The position numbers and the translations under genes are program-made. The notes under the pieces are model-generated. The model did no database searches and had not been told where the DNA came from. It saw only the letters and a program-made list of their open reading frames with translations. A stretch of DNA of 6,832 nucleotides from JAAOZP01 sp964616835 (GTDB taxonomy: Archaea > Thermoproteota > EX4484-205 > JAAOZP01), in NCBI GenBank assembly GCA_964616835.1, contig CAZTSG010000060.1:1-6832 (forward strand). Reading direction: 5' to 3'. This document shows positions 5,513-6,832 of this stretch, piece after piece (position 1 is the stretch's first letter; each line of letters begins with the position of its first letter).

Positions 5513-6286
5513 CTAAAAACCCTTGATCAACAGTTTGACTATCATGAGTGTTAGTAGCAATAGAATGTCTCCGTACACGAGGCGTACGGTGAGGCCGAGA
5601 AGTATGAAGACTTGAAGGGGGATGAGGAAGCTTGTGAAAACGTATTCTTCATCCTTAATCCTACTGCTAAAGTCTTCTCCAAGAGTCTTCGTGAAAACTA
5701 TTCTCTTAACACCACTTCTACTATATTTCTCAGCCAAAGCGAATCTGAAGGAGTTGGAACAGTAATGTGAAAACCTTATCTTCATCAGTAGGAATATCGC
5801 AGCTATCTTCCTATGTAGCCCTTCCTCCTCCAACCCTTTAAAGAGTTCAACGCCCCTCAGCTTCATTGAGAAATTCCATAGCAGGTTGAACACGGGGAAT
5901 ACGAGGGTGAGGATTATAGCATTGTTGAAAGCGGAAAGGGGTACTGTGAGTCTTCCAACGCTCAACTCTGTTAGAAACTCCGCTAGACAAGTGGGGTACA
6001 TTATGCTTAAGCATATCAGCGATTTAGCATCAGCACCTCCAAAAGCTCCCGCGTAGTATAGGAGGATGAATAATGCCGACTGGAGCCCTGCGAACACTAG
6101 CCAGCCCGCTGGCTCGACGAGGCCGGTTAACACGCCTGCTACGTTTATGAGTACGGCTGCAACTATGAAGGCGATCCAGACACGGTCATCTATCTCCCTC
6201 TTCCTAACGTCTTGAAAAGAGCTTATTGAAAGCAGGAATATGGATACTATGCTCCTAGCATAATGTAGCGTAAGATGGTTGAGCAA
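5513..6286 (-). CDS. Prepilin peptidase, GXGD aspartyl type (A24 family)
   Basis: This 257-residue membrane protein cleaves class III signal peptides at the cytoplasmic face of the membrane. The two catalytic aspartates are visible: D26 in SSFQDVRKREIDDRVW after the first helix, and D86 in AFGGADAKS (83-86, a GGAD variant of GXGD, common in TadV/CpaA-like members). Hydrophobic helices lie at about 11-24, 36-56, 60-80, 87-108, 120-138 and a C-terminal pair at 217-252. A basic loop at about 141-215 between helices is longer than in minimal A24 peptidases. The TTG at 6286 begins 1 nt after the ATPase stop (6288-6290). The GGTGA over that stop is too close to serve as a normal Shine-Dalgarno, so reinitiation after termination is likely. 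No better in-frame start precedes D26. The pilin encoded 39 nt downstream is its likely substrate. Confidence 0.88.
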   Translation of the reverse strand: MLNHLTLHYARSIVSIFLLSISSFQDVRKREIDDRVWIAFIVAAVLINVAGVLTGLVEPAGWLVFAGLQSALFILLYYAGAFGGADAKSLICLSIMYPTCLAEFLTELSVGRLTVPLSAFNNAIILTLVFPVFNLLWNFSMKLRGVELFKGLEEEGLHRKIAAIFLLMKIRFSHYCSNSFRFALAEKYSRSGVKRIVFTKTLGEDFSSRIKDEEYVFTSFLIPLQVFILLGLTVRLVYGDILLLLTLMIVKLLIKGF

Positions 6287-6287
6287 T

Positions 6288-6832
6288 TCACCTTAGCTTC
6301 GAAATGACCTCGGCCCTCTTAACGTGGAACTCAGTGACTACTCTGGCAACATCCCTGAAGTGAGTAATGTTGTTAGCCATCATCCACCTTATAACGCTCT
6401 CCCTGACCTGAAGCTCCCTGACATACCAGTCGGGCGGCATCCCAGACTTGCGGCAGATACTCGGAAGATGGACAGACTTGCTGAAATCTATTTCGAAAAT
6501 ATCCTCCACAGGATTCCACGAAGCTATGCTTATCCTATTGCCCTCAGGGTCGAGCTCCCAGACCTGTCTAACCCTCCTGCCGAAGGGTACGCCAGCCTTC
6601 TTAGGAAGGACAACCCTCTCGACGAGGCATGCAACGTTCATCAACGGAATATATGATTCAGCAATATTCATAGGCGGGCTCGTCATCCTCTTAATAGCAT
6701 ACTCGATGTTCTCAGCGTGCACAGTGCTCAGACCACCGTGTCCAGTATTGTGCAGGAGGATTGGTACATCGCCTCCGATGAAGGATTCGGTCTCGGGGAC
6801 AGAGAGGTCGTAGACGTAACCCTTGTAGCTCT
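6288..6832 (-). CDS. Type IV pilus / secretion assembly ATPase (GspE/KlbA type), 5' truncated, with intein C-terminus
   Basis: The frame is open from the window edge to TGA at 6288-6290. The C-extein has 152 residues (6746-6291) and opens with TGHGGLSTVHAEN, the conserved His-box segment of GspE-type secretion ATPases downstream of Walker B. It continues with family features such as LMNVACLVERVVLP and RVRQVWELDPEGN. The Walker motifs lie outside the window. Such hexameric ATPases drive pilin insertion at the inner face of the membrane, and the peptidase and pilin genes directly downstream fit that role. An internal GTG at 6722 could be called as a start for a 144-codon gene, but it falls inside the His box and the frame continues upstream, so it is not real. 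Directly before the TGH segment the frame encodes the end of an intein. Archaeal KlbA is a known intein host. Confidence 0.9.
   Translation of the reverse strand, partial: SYKGYVYDLSVPETESFIGGDVPILLHNTGHGGLSTVHAENIEYAIKRMTSPPMNIAESYIPLMNVACLVERVVLPKKAGVPFGRRVRQVWELDPEGNRISIASWNPVEDIFEIDFSKSVHLPSICRKSGMPPDWYVRELQVRESVIRWMMANNITHFRDVARVVTEFHVKRAEVISKLR
6747..6832 (-). other. Intein C-terminal end (blocks F and G) in the pilus ATPase gene, truncated by window
   Basis: Twenty-eight codons are visible. Block F is YKGYVYDLSVPETESFIGG and block G is VPILLHN, ending in the canonical His-Asn. The next codon is Thr (6744-6746), the first residue of the TGH box and so the +1 nucleophile of the C-extein. 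Asn cyclisation would join the upstream extein to TGHGGLST. Whether a homing endonuclease domain is present cannot be seen. The sequence differs from the other intein's end (HSFVASDGFLLSN), so the two are not recent copies of each other. Confidence 0.92.

Noticed and set aside
6288..6722. Stand-alone 144-codon gene with GTG start
   Set aside because: The frame stays open to the window edge and the GTG is the Val of STVHAE in the ATPase His box. The upstream codons encode an intein C-terminus, so this is the 3' end of a longer gene.
6324..6813. Plus-strand open frames over the ATPase 3' end
   Set aside because: They are antisense to the conserved ATPase and intein motifs and carry no domain of their own.

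Overview
The window looks like a chromosomal segment of a hyperthermophilic crenarchaeon, probably Desulfurococcales-like (inference). The evidence is a THEP1-type NTPase, a tetraether-lipid-synthase-type radical SAM protein, a type IV pilin with the archaeal KRG|VSP processing site, strong TATA boxes 25-35 nt before near-leaderless starts, several TTG starts and heavy use of AGG/AGA for Arg. All seven recognisable genes lie on the minus strand, so transcription runs from the right edge to the left.

Right part (4937-6832) is a type IV pilus / secretion block. It holds the 3' end of a GspE/KlbA-type assembly ATPase, a GXGD-type prepilin peptidase starting 1 nt after the ATPase stop, and a pilin-like substrate with a class III signal peptide. 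No TadC/GspF platform protein is present in the window. The truncated ATPase gene carries the C-terminal end of an intein, which finishes ...LLHN directly before the conserved TGHGGLSTVHAE (His box) segment.

Middle part (3722-4879) is a two-gene unit: a small calcineurin-like metallophosphoesterase followed by a THEP1 NTPase. A perfect GGAGGT Shine-Dalgarno for THEP1 is embedded in the last codons of the phosphoesterase gene, so the two are probably translationally coupled. Next comes a COG2865-type predicted regulator (AlbA_2 domain, GHKL-like ATPase domain, winged helix; 2334-3656). Its promoter is bracketed by two perfect 25-bp direct repeats, one over the upstream gene's stop codon and one over its own start codon, which suggests autoregulation.

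The 451-bp gap 1883-2333 has no convincing gene. It contains several short hairpins, a motif resembling the right-end hairpin of IS200/IS605-TnpB elements, and the TATA box of the leftmost gene.

Left part (1-1882) is a long open frame running off the window: a Tes-like (MJ0619 / COG1964) radical SAM protein interrupted by a 453-residue intein with a two-motif LAGLIDADG endonuclease. The intein sits inside the radical SAM CX3CX2C motif, between its second and third cysteines. The third cluster cysteine is the +1 residue of the C-extein, so splicing restores CNFSCWYC. The most striking feature of the window is two inteins, in two unrelated genes about 5 kb apart, each inserted at an active-site motif of an iron-sulfur lipid enzyme or a pilus motor ATPase.
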